From Desulfatiglans sp. (GTDB lineage: Bacteria; Desulfobacterota; DSM-4660; Desulfatiglandales; HGW-15), in NCBI GenBank assembly GCA_012513605.1, contig JAAZBV010000049.1, positions 1-46,177 of the forward strand: DNA of 46,177 nt, given 5' to 3'. The position numbers and the translations under genes are program-made. Below, piece after piece: positions 35,897 to 43,250 of this stretch (position 1 is the first letter of the stretch; each line of letters starts with the position of its first letter). The notes below the pieces were generated by a model. That model did not search any database and was not told where the DNA came from. It worked only from the letters and a program-made list of their open reading frames with translations.

Positions 35897-36928
35897 TCAT
35901 GCCTTTGCGGCACGCCCTGTGCCGATTTTTAGATTAACAAGACATTCAGGGTCAGGCATGTTTATATCATTATAGGTGTGATAGGCCATTGCAGGGCACC
36001 CCCCGCGGCATACCTCAAACCGGTAGCATTCAACACATGATTTTATATTAATATTCCTGAACTGCTTGAACACCTGAGAATTGTCCCATATATCCCTGAA
36101 TGACTCACTCCTAACATTACCTGAAAAAAAAGGGGGCTCCTGCAGAAAGGCGCATGGATACACATTTCCATCAGGAGAGACACAGCAGGTCATCTTGGCT
36201 GCCCCGCACATGTCAAGCCCCTTCTCCCTCCTGTGATCCGAAGTGAGGCAGAAGAAGGAATCACCTGTCTTCACAAGATCATGACCTTCAAGCCATTCTG
36301 CAAAGTATTCAAGCTGTTCGGCTGTGGGGCCTAAATCGGCCTTACTGGCCTTTCCCCTGCCGGAAGGCCTGAAACGTGAAACCCTCAGTTCTGAGCCATA
36401 TTTCCCTGCCATATCCCGAAGGCTTTCAAGCTGCTTAAAGTTAGTGCGTGTGAGGACCGTATTGATGCTGAACTTTACATTGTTGGCCGTGAGGGTTTCA
36501 ATTGCGTTAATAATCTTTCTGTATGTGCCTTTTCCGCGGATATTATCGTTTGTCGCCTCATCAACGCCGTCCAGGCTGACCTGAAGATAAAGCATCTCCA
36601 TTTTCGCAAGCCGTATGGCGATACTGCTATCAATTAGTGTGCCGTTTGTGCTCACACATGTCACAAGCCCCTTTTTATGGCTGTAATCAAGAAGATCAAG
36701 AAAATCCTCCCTGATAAAGGGCTCGCCGCCACCGATATTCACCTGAAACACCTTAAGGGTTGATAGCTCATCAATGAGACTTGTGCATTCAGATGTGGTC
36801 AATTCATTTTTTGAGCGATCACCAGAACCGGAAAGGCAGTGAACACATTGCAGGTTGCATTTAAGTGTAATCTCCCATGTAACATTCACAGGGGCACGAA
36901 GCCCCTTTTTTGCCATTTCAGCGCTCAA
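35897..36928 (-). CDS. mftC: Mycofactocin radical SAM maturase MftC
   Basis: A 343-residue radical SAM/SPASM enzyme. In mycobacteria MftC oxidatively decarboxylates the C-terminal Tyr of MftA and then cross-links Val and Tyr. The SAM-cluster motif C24-x3-C28-x2-C31 (KCNLQCVHC) follows the family-typical APVNVTWEITLKCN; NIGGGEPFIREDF is near 65 and VSLDGVDEATND near 120. The SPASM domain has CGAAKMTCCVSPDGNVYPCAF near 245 and closes with CVECYRFEVCRGGCPAMAY near 300. The TTG start at 36928 has AAGGGGTG upstream and overlaps mftB by 11 bases; an ATG at 36916 is possible. Its position after mftA and mftB makes the assignment strong. Confidence 0.92.
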   Translation of the reverse strand: MSAEMAKKGLRAPVNVTWEITLKCNLQCVHCLSGSGDRSKNELTTSECTSLIDELSTLKVFQVNIGGGEPFIREDFLDLLDYSHKKGLVTCVSTNGTLIDSSIAIRLAKMEMLYLQVSLDGVDEATNDNIRGKGTYRKIINAIETLTANNVKFSINTVLTRTNFKQLESLRDMAGKYGSELRVSRFRPSGRGKASKADLGPTAEQLEYFAEWLEGHDLVKTGDSFFCLTSDHRREKGLDMCGAAKMTCCVSPDGNVYPCAFLQEPPFFSGNVRSESFRDIWDNSQVFKQFRNINIKSCVECYRFEVCRGGCPAMAYHTYNDINMPDPECLVNLKIGTGRAAKA

Positions 36929-37178
36929 TGATCACCCCTTTGTGAGACAACTGTCCAAGGATTTTTTCCAGCTCTGAGAACTTTGCTGCATCAGCATCGT
37001 TTATGCTGTTATGTATCATCCATTCGTCAAGGGTCATAACCCCTTCAAAAAACTCAGGGGTTAAAAGATCGCCAGAGGAAATAAAATAGAGCCTGGGGCC
37101 ATTCATCCTGTAAAAAAGAAGGCCGAAATCTTCCTGCCTGACCTGTGATCCTCTGGCGAGTTTGTACTTAGTGTTCAT
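36918..37178 (-). CDS. mftB: Mycofactocin peptide chaperone MftB
   Basis: An 86-residue PqqD-like RiPP recognition element that binds the MftA leader and presents it to MftC. The sequence opens MNTKYKLARGSQVRQEDFGLLFY and continues GPRLYFISSGDLL, the family-typical pattern, then a helical half ending KGVIIER. The ATG at 37178 fits the known N-terminus; an earlier in-frame start (37220) would add residues from the repeat region upstream. It overlaps mftC by 11 bases. A 72-base hairpin-forming repeat separates it from mftA, which could let the precursor be made in excess of its maturases. Confidence 0.92.
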   Translation of the reverse strand: MNTKYKLARGSQVRQEDFGLLFYRMNGPRLYFISSGDLLTPEFFEGVMTLDEWMIHNSINDADAAKFSELEKILGQLSHKGVIIER

Positions 37179-37213
37179 AATCTTAAACCTGGGATAGGTG
37201 ACATGTATTGTGT

Positions 37214-37285
37214 CACACAAAGCCGCAAAGACACAAAGGTTAAAAAAATAAACCCCTTTTCTTTGTGGCTTCGTGTCTTTGTGTG
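37214..37285 (-). repeat. Inverted 8-base-period repeat between mftA and mftB
   Basis: Two 25-base arms (37214-37238 and 37261-37285) match as an inverted repeat at 21 of 25 positions. Units are of the ACACAAAG/CACGAAGC type. The loop is 22 AT-rich bases. As RNA it would form a strong hairpin 37 bases before the mftB ATG. Such a structure could stabilise the upstream mftA message or attenuate the downstream genes. Confidence 0.8.
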
Positions 37286-37452
37286 AATCCTTATTTTTAA
37301 ATCCCCGTGCTCCATGGGTCGAAATTCACTCCCCACCGATAGCTCGTACAAGTATTCGTATGGTGAGGTTTTATACCCCACGAGATTATATAAGTTATAA
37401 AAATTACTCTACACCCATATAAATTTATTTTATGGATGTAGAGATAAACCGG

Positions 37453-37596
37453 TTAATATACCCCGCAGATACCGTCTATTGCCATCTCCTCAATCTTGAT
37501 CTCCTGGGTTTTGAAGATATCATCTTCGCTTGTCTTTAAGCTGTCAGTATTGATAGTCTCAGAAATATCAACTGCTTTCTTTTCCTGTTCTTTCAT
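37453..37596 (-). CDS. mftA: Mycofactocin precursor peptide MftA
   Basis: A 47-residue ribosomal precursor starting MKEQEKKAVDISE and ending IDGICGVY, directly followed by TAA. The C-terminal IDGxCGVY is the defining core of mycofactocin precursors; the last Val and Tyr become the redox-active pyrrolidinone. The preceding QEIKIEEMA matches the usual leader pattern (acidic, ending in a short hydrophobic step). GAGG lies 10 bases before the ATG. The gene is followed by mftB and mftC, as in known clusters. It is short enough to be missed by routine annotation. No mftD, mftE or mftG is present in the window, so the last processing steps would need genes elsewhere or different enzymes. Confidence 0.95.
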   Translation of the reverse strand: MKEQEKKAVDISETINTDSLKTSEDDIFKTQEIKIEEMAIDGICGVY

Positions 37597-37632
37597 TTTT
37601 ATAAAACCTCAATATAAGTAAACTATATTAGT

Positions 37633-37661
37633 AGCATAGATTAAGGGCCTTAACTTATCAA
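37633..37661 (-). promoter_or_regulatory. Probable mftA promoter with palindromic operator
   Basis: On the minus strand TTGATA (37656-37661) and TATGCT (37633-37638) are 17 bases apart, a good sigma-70-type match. The spacer contains the perfect dyad TTAAGG-C-CCTTAA (37641-37653), so a dimeric regulator could block polymerase. Transcription would start about 30 bases before the mftA ATG. Confidence 0.55.
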
Positions 37662-37683
37662 TGCAAATCCTGGCCCAACTATC

Positions 37684-38349
37684 TTACTTGATCTTTTCCT
37701 TTATCCTTGTATCCACCTTTTTTCCTGTAACCGGGTGTACATAGTGAAAGGGCGGGATATAGACATTCGGGTAATCCCCGAATACCTCAGTTGGAGGCAG
37801 GTCAGGCGGACAGTTCGGGTCGGGCTTCGGGATAAAATTCTCATATTCCTTGCCCCACCCTTTATCAAAGGGCGTCATAAAGGTTGTATATACATGCATG
37901 GACTTGGCCTTCCATATGCCATCTTCCTTTACATAGGTATTTTCATATGTGCCCTCAGCCCAGAATGCCTTCTCTTTCCATTTTCCTACCTGGGCGAACA
38001 TGCGCCACCTGCCCTTTGCTGTCTTTCCGCCCGGATCAATGGTTACTATCCCCTGGAGGTTCATGTGGTTCATGAGAAGCCCGTACTGTATCCCATTCTG
38101 GCTGTCAGGCATAAGGTCCATCAACCTCCTTATGTTCTTTTTGCCTATGTAAACGCCTCTCTGGGCAAGCTCAAGAGAACCGTCCTCAGCAAAACAATCA
38201 ACAAGTTCATCCCACATCATTTTATCCAGATAATAGCCGTATGCCCTCTGGAGTTTTTTAATGGCCTCTATATCTTCAAGCGCCTGTACCTTCTGTTCAA
38301 GCGCCTCCACCTTTGCTGCCAGCCTGGCTATCAATTCGGAATTTTCCAT
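37684..38349 (-). CDS. SnoaL/NTF2-like protein
   Basis: A 221-residue protein with an N-terminal coiled-coil helix (residues 5-28, heptads of Leu/Ala/Val), then a cone-shaped NTF2/SnoaL-like domain (IEAIKKLQRAYGYYLDKMMWDELVDCFAEDGSLELAQRG..., WAEGTYENTYVKEDGIWK). Members of this fold act as dehydratases, isomerases or hydrolases on hydrophobic ring compounds, bile-acid BaiE among them. The C-terminus is a proline-rich tail (PNCPPDLPPTEVFGDYPNVYIPPFHYVHP). It is the last gene of the acyl-CoA operon and sits 87 bases before mftA. The reaction is not identifiable from sequence. Confidence 0.72.
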   Translation of the reverse strand: MENSELIARLAAKVEALEQKVQALEDIEAIKKLQRAYGYYLDKMMWDELVDCFAEDGSLELAQRGVYIGKKNIRRLMDLMPDSQNGIQYGLLMNHMNLQGIVTIDPGGKTAKGRWRMFAQVGKWKEKAFWAEGTYENTYVKEDGIWKAKSMHVYTTFMTPFDKGWGKEYENFIPKPDPNCPPDLPPTEVFGDYPNVYIPPFHYVHPVTGKKVDTRIKEKIK

Positions 38350-38399
38350 ATTATTCTCCTCTTCCCTGTACCCCTGCCCGCCATAGCTTTATGCGACGG

Positions 38400-38429
38400 T
38401 GGGTGCGCCTTGAACCTTGCGCCTAGCTT
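38400..38429 (-). repeat. Heptamer repeat after the 3-hydroxyacyl-CoA dehydrogenase gene
   Basis: Right after the TAA, the minus strand reads AAGCTAGGCGCAAGG, then units GTTCAAG and GCGCACC. This is the same word family as the arrays after the Fe-S gene and after the crotonase gene. Confidence 0.65.
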
Positions 38430-39281
38430 TTATTTATACTCGTAAAAACCCTTTCCTGTCTTTCTCCCATGCCACCCTGCAATAACCATCTGCTTCATCA
38501 GTGTTGGAGGAAGGTATTGGGGATCTTTTATCTCTTCATAGATAGTCATGGCGCCACGATACACAGTATCTATCCCGATCAGGTCAAGAAGTGTGAGTGG
38601 TCCCATCGGGTGTCGCAGCCCCTGTGTAATAAGTGTATCAATATCCTCCTTTGTGCCAACACCCGCCTCTACCATACGCACCGCATTTAAAAGGAATGGT
38701 GTCAGTATTCTGTTTGAAAGGAAACCCGGCACATCCTTTGACACAACCATTGTCTTATCTATTGAATCTAAGAATTTTCTGGTGATATTTGTTGTCTCTT
38801 CGGTTGTAGAGATGGCATTAATGACCTCAACAACCTTCATGAGAGGCACAGGGTTTGAGAAGTGTGTGCCTATTATCTTATCGGGCCTGTTGGTTGCAGC
38901 AGCAATATTGATAACGCTTATGGTTGATGTGTTAGATGCAAGGATGGTGTGCGGCGGACATACCTTATCAAGTTTCTTAAACACATCCTGCTTTATAGCG
39001 AGGTCTTCGATAACCGCCTCAACAACATAATCCACATCCTTGAAATCATCCAGTGTAAGTGTCCCCTTGATCCTTGCCTGGATCGCCTTTTTTTCATCAG
39101 CGGTGATCCTCTCCTTTTCCACTGACCTTTCAAGTACCTTGTCTATTGTGGCAAGACCTTTATCCAGATATTCCCTCTTGGTATCCATCACTATTACATC
39201 ATACCCAGACTGCGCGCATACCTGAGCGATCCCGCAACCCATAATACCGCAACCGACTATTCCTACTTTTTTAATCTCCAT
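38430..39281 (-). CDS. 3-hydroxyacyl-CoA (3-hydroxybutyryl-CoA) dehydrogenase
   Basis: A 283-residue NAD(H)-dependent enzyme oxidising L-3-hydroxyacyl-CoA to 3-ketoacyl-CoA. The ATG at 39281 has GGAGGG upstream; an in-frame ATG at 39305 is less likely. The Rossmann motif GIVGCGIMGCGIAQV is at residues 6-20. Further family features are DYVVEAVIED near 85, LASNTSTISV near 110 and the catalytic His in GTHFSNPVPLMKVVEVI near 135, plus the C-terminal domain with GLRHPMGPLTLLDLIGIDT near 225 and GRKTGKGFYEY at the end. Length is that of the single-function Hbd/PaaH type. It follows the thiolase gene across a repeat-filled gap. Confidence 0.9.
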   Translation of the reverse strand: MEIKKVGIVGCGIMGCGIAQVCAQSGYDVIVMDTKREYLDKGLATIDKVLERSVEKERITADEKKAIQARIKGTLTLDDFKDVDYVVEAVIEDLAIKQDVFKKLDKVCPPHTILASNTSTISVINIAAATNRPDKIIGTHFSNPVPLMKVVEVINAISTTEETTNITRKFLDSIDKTMVVSKDVPGFLSNRILTPFLLNAVRMVEAGVGTKEDIDTLITQGLRHPMGPLTLLDLIGIDTVYRGAMTIYEEIKDPQYLPPTLMKQMVIAGWHGRKTGKGFYEYK

Positions 39282-39330
39282 TTTTCCCTCCACACAATTT
39301 AACATTTAAAAATATTTTACACAGGCCATC

Positions 39331-39404
39331 AGGTCTACGGTCTGAGGTTTGCGGTCTGAGGAATACCAAACCCACCGCAAACCGAATACCGTAAACCGTA
39401 AACC
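39331..39404 (-). repeat. Inverted heptamer arrays after the thiolase gene
   Basis: Starting at the thiolase stop, the minus strand reads GGTTTAC, GGTTTAC, GGTATTC, GGTTTGC, GGTGGGT. A short loop follows, then inverted units TCAGACC, GCAAACC, TCAGACC, GTAGACC. The words differ from those in neighbouring gaps but the 7-base period and the inverted layout are the same. Confidence 0.8.
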
Positions 39405-40564
39405 TATTTCTTGAGTATCGTTACCGCACAGGCAGCATTATCATCCATTGTCCATCCGCCTGCATTTTCAACAAGCCCAACCTTCGGGTCATTTGTTACC
39501 TGTCTCTTTCCAGCCTCACCCCTCATCTGGGTAACAACCTCATACACCTGGGCCAGCCCTGTCGCGGATATCGGGTGACCCTTTGCAGCAAGACCACCGC
39601 TCGGGTTAACAGGCAGCCTGCCTGTCAGTGTGGTGTGCCCCTCATCTATCATCATACCTGCCTCACCCGGTTTACATAAGTGCAGCTCTTCATACATCCT
39701 CAGTTCTGCCGGTGACATGGCATCATGCACCTCAACCACCTGAACATCTTCAGGGCCTATGCCAGCCTTTTCATATGCCTTTAAGGCTGCCCTTGTGGTT
39801 ATCTCTTCATGAGGCTCGCCCGGTATATTATATGTACCTGATACAAGCTCACATGCGGCTATCTGGATAGGGTGCTTTTTAGTGATCTTTTTAGCGATAT
39901 CGCTGCTGCATACGATTGCCGCTGCCGCGCCATCAGCCATTGTGGAACACATAAACTGTGTCAGGGGCTCTGCTACAACGCGAGACTCAAGAATCTGCTC
40001 AACTGTCATGGCCTTCTGGAACTGGGCATAGGGGTTAAGTGAGCCGTTATACTTATTCTTTGCCGCAACCTTTGCAAAGTGCAGCTTGGTAGCGCCCGAT
40101 GCTGCCATCCATTTTTTAAGCTGAAGCGCATAGAGGGCAACAAACATGAAACCGAATTTTGCATATATGGTGCCTGCAGCCATTGTCTGGGCAGACTTTG
40201 CAGAGTCTCCGCAGAAGAGCTTTTCAACACCCACTGCAAGCGCTACATCCGCATTTCCTGATGCGACCTCCATATAGGCTCCCCTTAATGAGGTAGAGCC
40301 GCCCGTACATGCATTTTCCACATTAATAACAGGTATCCCGAAGATACCCGCAGATGTCAGGACATGCTGGCCTATTGTCCCCTTGAGTTCAGTGAGCTGC
40401 TGACCCACTGCATTTGCAACGTATGCAACCTCAATATCTTTTACAGCAACACCGGCATCATTAAGGGCTGTCCATACCGCCTCACGGCCAAGGTCTTTCA
40501 TGTCACGATCTTCAAACTTGCCAAAACGGGTCATCCCGACCCCAATTATTGATACATCTCTCAT
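39404..40564 (-). CDS. SCP2-type thiolase
   Basis: A 386-residue thiolase-fold protein. The nucleophilic Cys86 lies in ENACTGGSTSL. Further motifs are VVEVHDAMSPAELRMYEEL near 280 and GHPISATGLAQVYEV near 335 (catalytic His). The C-terminal NAGGWTMDDNAACAVTILKK has Gly-Gly where classical thiolases keep a second catalytic Cys; this is the SCP2/lipid-transfer branch. The DUF35 gene lies 13 bases upstream, and such pairs include BbsAB (thiolysis in anaerobic toluene degradation) and Ltp2-ChsH2 (retro-aldol cleavage of a steroid side chain). Both reactions are possible here. GGAGGAG precedes the ATG. Confidence 0.86.
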   Translation of the reverse strand: MRDVSIIGVGMTRFGKFEDRDMKDLGREAVWTALNDAGVAVKDIEVAYVANAVGQQLTELKGTIGQHVLTSAGIFGIPVINVENACTGGSTSLRGAYMEVASGNADVALAVGVEKLFCGDSAKSAQTMAAGTIYAKFGFMFVALYALQLKKWMAASGATKLHFAKVAAKNKYNGSLNPYAQFQKAMTVEQILESRVVAEPLTQFMCSTMADGAAAAIVCSSDIAKKITKKHPIQIAACELVSGTYNIPGEPHEEITTRAALKAYEKAGIGPEDVQVVEVHDAMSPAELRMYEELHLCKPGEAGMMIDEGHTTLTGRLPVNPSGGLAAKGHPISATGLAQVYEVVTQMRGEAGKRQVTNDPKVGLVENAGGWTMDDNAACAVTILKK

Positions 40565-40577
40565 GATCTCCTCCTTA

Positions 40578-40997
40578 TTAGGCTGCCGGTTTAAATTGAT
40601 AACTGATCAGCTCATTACCCTCTTCGTCATCCCTTATCTTGTCTATGACCATCTCCATCTTCATACCAAGTTTAAGGGAACCTTCCACTGGTTCACAACC
40701 GGTGATCAGGCTCCACATCTTGGGGCCATTATCAAGGTTGATATATGCCTGGATAGAGGGCTGTGCGAAACCCGGCAAAGCCGCCTGAACAATGCTGTAA
40801 CTGTCTAGAGTTCCCTTGCCTTCAAACAGGGTCTCCTCCATAGTCTCCTGGATCTGACACCTGGGGCAGACCGGGGTTTTTGGAAATGCTGTAAGACCGC
40901 ATTTTTTGCATTTGTTTCCGATCAGGTACGATTTCCCGGTTCCGGGAGCCGCCTCTATAAATAGTCCTTCCTGTACTGGTATGCGTTTTTTGTCCAT
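40578..40997 (-). CDS. DUF35 OB-fold/zinc-ribbon partner of the thiolase
   Basis: A 139-residue protein with an N-terminal helix, a rubredoxin-like zinc ribbon with Cys30, Cys33, Cys44 and Cys47 (NKCKKCG...PVCPRCQ) and an OB-fold (GKGTLDSYSIVQAALPGFAQPSIQAYINLD...). Proteins of this family bind a thiolase or aldolase of the SCP2 type and complete its acyl-CoA site. It lies between the racemase-like gene and the thiolase and probably acts as an obligate subunit of the latter. Confidence 0.88.
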   Translation of the reverse strand: MDKKRIPVQEGLFIEAAPGTGKSYLIGNKCKKCGLTAFPKTPVCPRCQIQETMEETLFEGKGTLDSYSIVQAALPGFAQPSIQAYINLDNGPKMWSLITGCEPVEGSLKLGMKMEMVIDKIRDDEEGNELISYQFKPAA

Positions 40998-41038
40998 ATT
41001 GTTCTCCGTTTAAGTTTGGATTAATATTCTATAACATC

Positions 41039-41067
41039 GTAGAGACAGGTTTGAAACCTGTTTCTAC
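41039..41067. repeat. GTAGAGACA-family palindrome between the CoA genes
   Basis: Arms GTAGAGACAGGTTT and AAACCTGTTTCTAC around one G, with one mismatch. It lies in the gap between the racemase-like gene and the DUF35 gene. It is the copy closest to the one embedded in etfB. Confidence 0.8.
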
Positions 41068-41086
41068 AAAACCCGTCCCTATAGAT

Positions 41087-42313
41087 CTATAAGCCTCCGG
41101 TATAAATCACATCATCCTTTTCAAGTCTTTCTATCTCCTCTTTACTGTATCCTGTTTCCTCAAGGATTTTAACCGCATCCTCTCCACGTTTCGGGGCGAA
41201 CTTTCTTATACTCCCCGGTGTGGCAGAGAGCTTGACAGGTATGCCTGCCTGCTTCACCTTGCCCAGAATAGGATGCTCCAGATCAACTATCATATCCCTG
41301 TGTCTGATCTGCGGATCATCAGCGAGTTCATCAAAATCCATGACCCTGCTAACGGCAATGTCAGATTTTATAAGTATTTCAAACCACTCATCCCTCGTCT
41401 TTTCAAGAAACCTTTGTGTAAATACTTCGGTAACCTCTCCATATTTTTCAACCACGCCCTGATGAGAGATCATATCTTCACAGCCAAGGGCCTTGCACAG
41501 ATTCACATAAAACCACGGCTCCGAACAGCCCAGGCTCAGCATTTTACAATCCTTAGTTTTATAAAGATTGTAAAATGGTACTGTGCCGGTACTTACCATA
41601 TCTGCCTCATCAGGCATCTTTTTGTTCATGGAATAAGCCGCAAAGTATGGGCCAAGCTGGGCTATTACACCATCTGTAATGGATATATCCACAAACTGAC
41701 CTTCACCTGTTTTATCCCTTGCGATCACTGCGGCAAGTATGCCTATAACAGCCTGCATGCCACCGCCTGCAATATCGCCGATTAGATTACCGGGAAGCCT
41801 GGGTTCCTTTAAAATACTGAGATACCCTGCCTGCGATATATAGTTCACATCATGTCCTGGCAAAAATCTGTAGGGGCCATCCTGGCCATAACCTGTTATT
41901 GCACAGTAGATGATCCTCTTGTTTATCTCTTTAAGCTTTTCATAACCTATGCCAAGCCTGTCAGTAACGCCTGGTCTGAACCCCTCAACAACAATATCCG
42001 CCATTTTTGCAAGCCTGTGAAAGATCTCCCGCCCCGCATCACTTTTAAGGTTTATGCCTATGCTTCTCTTATTCCTGTTTGAGGGGTCAAATGGAGAATC
42101 AGGAGGGGCAAATTCTTTCACCTCCGGCATCCCCTTGCCTTTACCATCATCGGCGCGTCTTCCGGTTGGCCTGCCCGCCTCTTCTATCTTTATGATATCC
42201 GCCCCCATATCGCCCAGGATACCTGTACAGAAGGGCCCTGGCGCAAACCTGCTGAGGTCGAGGACCGTTAAGCCGGATAAAGCCTGTAGATTTTCTTTAT
42301 TATTTGACTGCAT
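41087..42313 (-). CDS. Family III CoA-transferase fold, alpha-methylacyl-CoA-racemase-like
   Basis: A 408-residue CaiB/BaiF-fold protein that dimerises as interlocked rings. The start is typical (LSGLTVLDLSRFAPGPFCTGILGDMGADIIKIE). Instead of the transferase pattern it shows GHDVNYISQAG near 153-163 and IGDIAGGGMQAVIG near 178-191. These resemble the GHDINY and D-x-x-GGG motifs of alpha-methylacyl-CoA racemases, whose His and Asp remove and return the C2 proton. I therefore favour epimerisation of a 2-methyl-branched acyl-CoA over CoA transfer; the insertion near residues 50-70 (GRRADDGKGKG) is unusual for either. Active-site residues cannot be proved without alignment. Confidence 0.8.
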   Translation of the reverse strand: MQSNNKENLQALSGLTVLDLSRFAPGPFCTGILGDMGADIIKIEEAGRPTGRRADDGKGKGMPEVKEFAPPDSPFDPSNRNKRSIGINLKSDAGREIFHRLAKMADIVVEGFRPGVTDRLGIGYEKLKEINKRIIYCAITGYGQDGPYRFLPGHDVNYISQAGYLSILKEPRLPGNLIGDIAGGGMQAVIGILAAVIARDKTGEGQFVDISITDGVIAQLGPYFAAYSMNKKMPDEADMVSTGTVPFYNLYKTKDCKMLSLGCSEPWFYVNLCKALGCEDMISHQGVVEKYGEVTEVFTQRFLEKTRDEWFEILIKSDIAVSRVMDFDELADDPQIRHRDMIVDLEHPILGKVKQAGIPVKLSATPGSIRKFAPKRGEDAVKILEETGYSKEEIERLEKDDVIYTGGL

Positions 42314-42346
42314 ATTTTATTCCAAATATTTTACCAATAATTATCC

Positions 42347-42426
42347 GGCGCAAGGCACAGGGCTCAAGGCGCAAGAAAAATTGTTTTTGTCTTTCCCTGC
42401 GCCCTGCGCCTTGCACCTTGCGCCTC
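42347..42426 (-). repeat. Inverted heptamer arrays after the crotonase gene
   Basis: Immediately after the crotonase stop the minus strand has units GGCGCAA, GGTGCAA, GGCGCAG, GGCGCAG. A ~20-base A-rich loop follows, then inverted units TTGCGCC, TTGAGCC, CTGTGCC, TTGCGCC. The stop-proximal word (TAAAAGAGAGGCGC) is identical to that after the Fe-S gene 14 kb away. Confidence 0.85.
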
Positions 42427-42430
42427 TCTT

Positions 42431-43219
42431 TTATCTCCCCGTAAACTCCGGCTTCCTCTTTTCACCAAATGCCTTGAGCGCCTCATCATGATCCTCTGAT
42501 GTATCATTAACTATTGCAGAAAGCATTGCAGCCTCAAGTCTTACATCAGCATCAGACATGATGGATTTATTGATATATGATTTTGTAAGCCTCATGGCGG
42601 TGGGGCTCTTGTCTGCGAGTTCTGCTGCCATCTCATTAACCGCCTTTTCAAATTCACCCGCAGGCACAGCGCGGTTAACCAGCCCTATTCTCTCTGCCTC
42701 TTTCCCTGATATCCATTTACCTGTAAGAAGGAGCTCCTTTGCCCTTCTTATGCCGATTAAAAGAGGCAGCCTGTAAGGTGTCCCGCCAGCGCCGAACATC
42801 CCCACCTTCATATGCTGGTCGCCTATCATGGCATCTTCCACGGCAACCGCAAGGTCACATGCAAGAAGGATCTCAAAACCGCCTGCCAGCGCAAGGCCAT
42901 TGATCGCAGCAATAACCGGTTTTGAAAGATTTTCTATCTTTACAAGCAGTTCCTTGCCGACTGTAAGAAAGTCTGTCTGTGACTTCAGGTTGGTCAGCTC
43001 CTTCGCAGCAAACTTGAGGTCAACCCCTGCACAGAAGGCCCTGCCGTTTCCGGTGATAATAAGAACCCTTACATTATTATCCCTGTCAGCCTCATCAAGA
43101 GCCTCGGTGATCTCCCTGAAGGTGATGCCGGTCATGGCATTAAGTTTATCCGGTCTGTTAAAGGTCAGCTTTGCTACATGATCCTTTACCTCGTAAATAA
43201 CAGTTTCATATTTTGACAT
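42431..43219 (-). CDS. Enoyl-CoA hydratase/isomerase family protein (crotonase)
   Basis: A 262-residue crotonase. The oxyanion-hole motifs FCAGVDLKF near 62 and NGLALAGGFEILLACD near 106 are present, and the latter carries the first catalytic Glu. At the second catalytic position, usually PE before the K-x-G motif, this protein reads DQHMKVG, so that Glu appears to be missing. It may therefore catalyse isomerisation, decarboxylation or C-C bond chemistry rather than ordinary hydration. It lies between the ligase and the racemase-like gene and has a GGAGGG upstream of its ATG. Confidence 0.85.
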   Translation of the reverse strand: MSKYETVIYEVKDHVAKLTFNRPDKLNAMTGITFREITEALDEADRDNNVRVLIITGNGRAFCAGVDLKFAAKELTNLKSQTDFLTVGKELLVKIENLSKPVIAAINGLALAGGFEILLACDLAVAVEDAMIGDQHMKVGMFGAGGTPYRLPLLIGIRRAKELLLTGKWISGKEAERIGLVNRAVPAGEFEKAVNEMAAELADKSPTAMRLTKSYINKSIMSDADVRLEAAMLSAIVNDTSEDHDEALKAFGEKRKPEFTGR

Positions 43220-43250
43220 ATTTCCCTCCGTTTAAAGAGTTTTATTTTAA

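Noticed and set aside
37175-37381. A 68-codon minus-strand frame between mftA and mftB that could look like a second small gene.
   Set aside because: It is translated straight through the inverted repeat and overlaps the mftB start in another frame; the real short gene here is mftA at 37453-37596.
41087-42313. Plain CoA transferase (CaiB/BbsEF type).
   Set aside because: The GHDVNY and GDIAGGGM motifs fit alpha-methylacyl-CoA racemases better, although the fold is shared and a transferase is not excluded.
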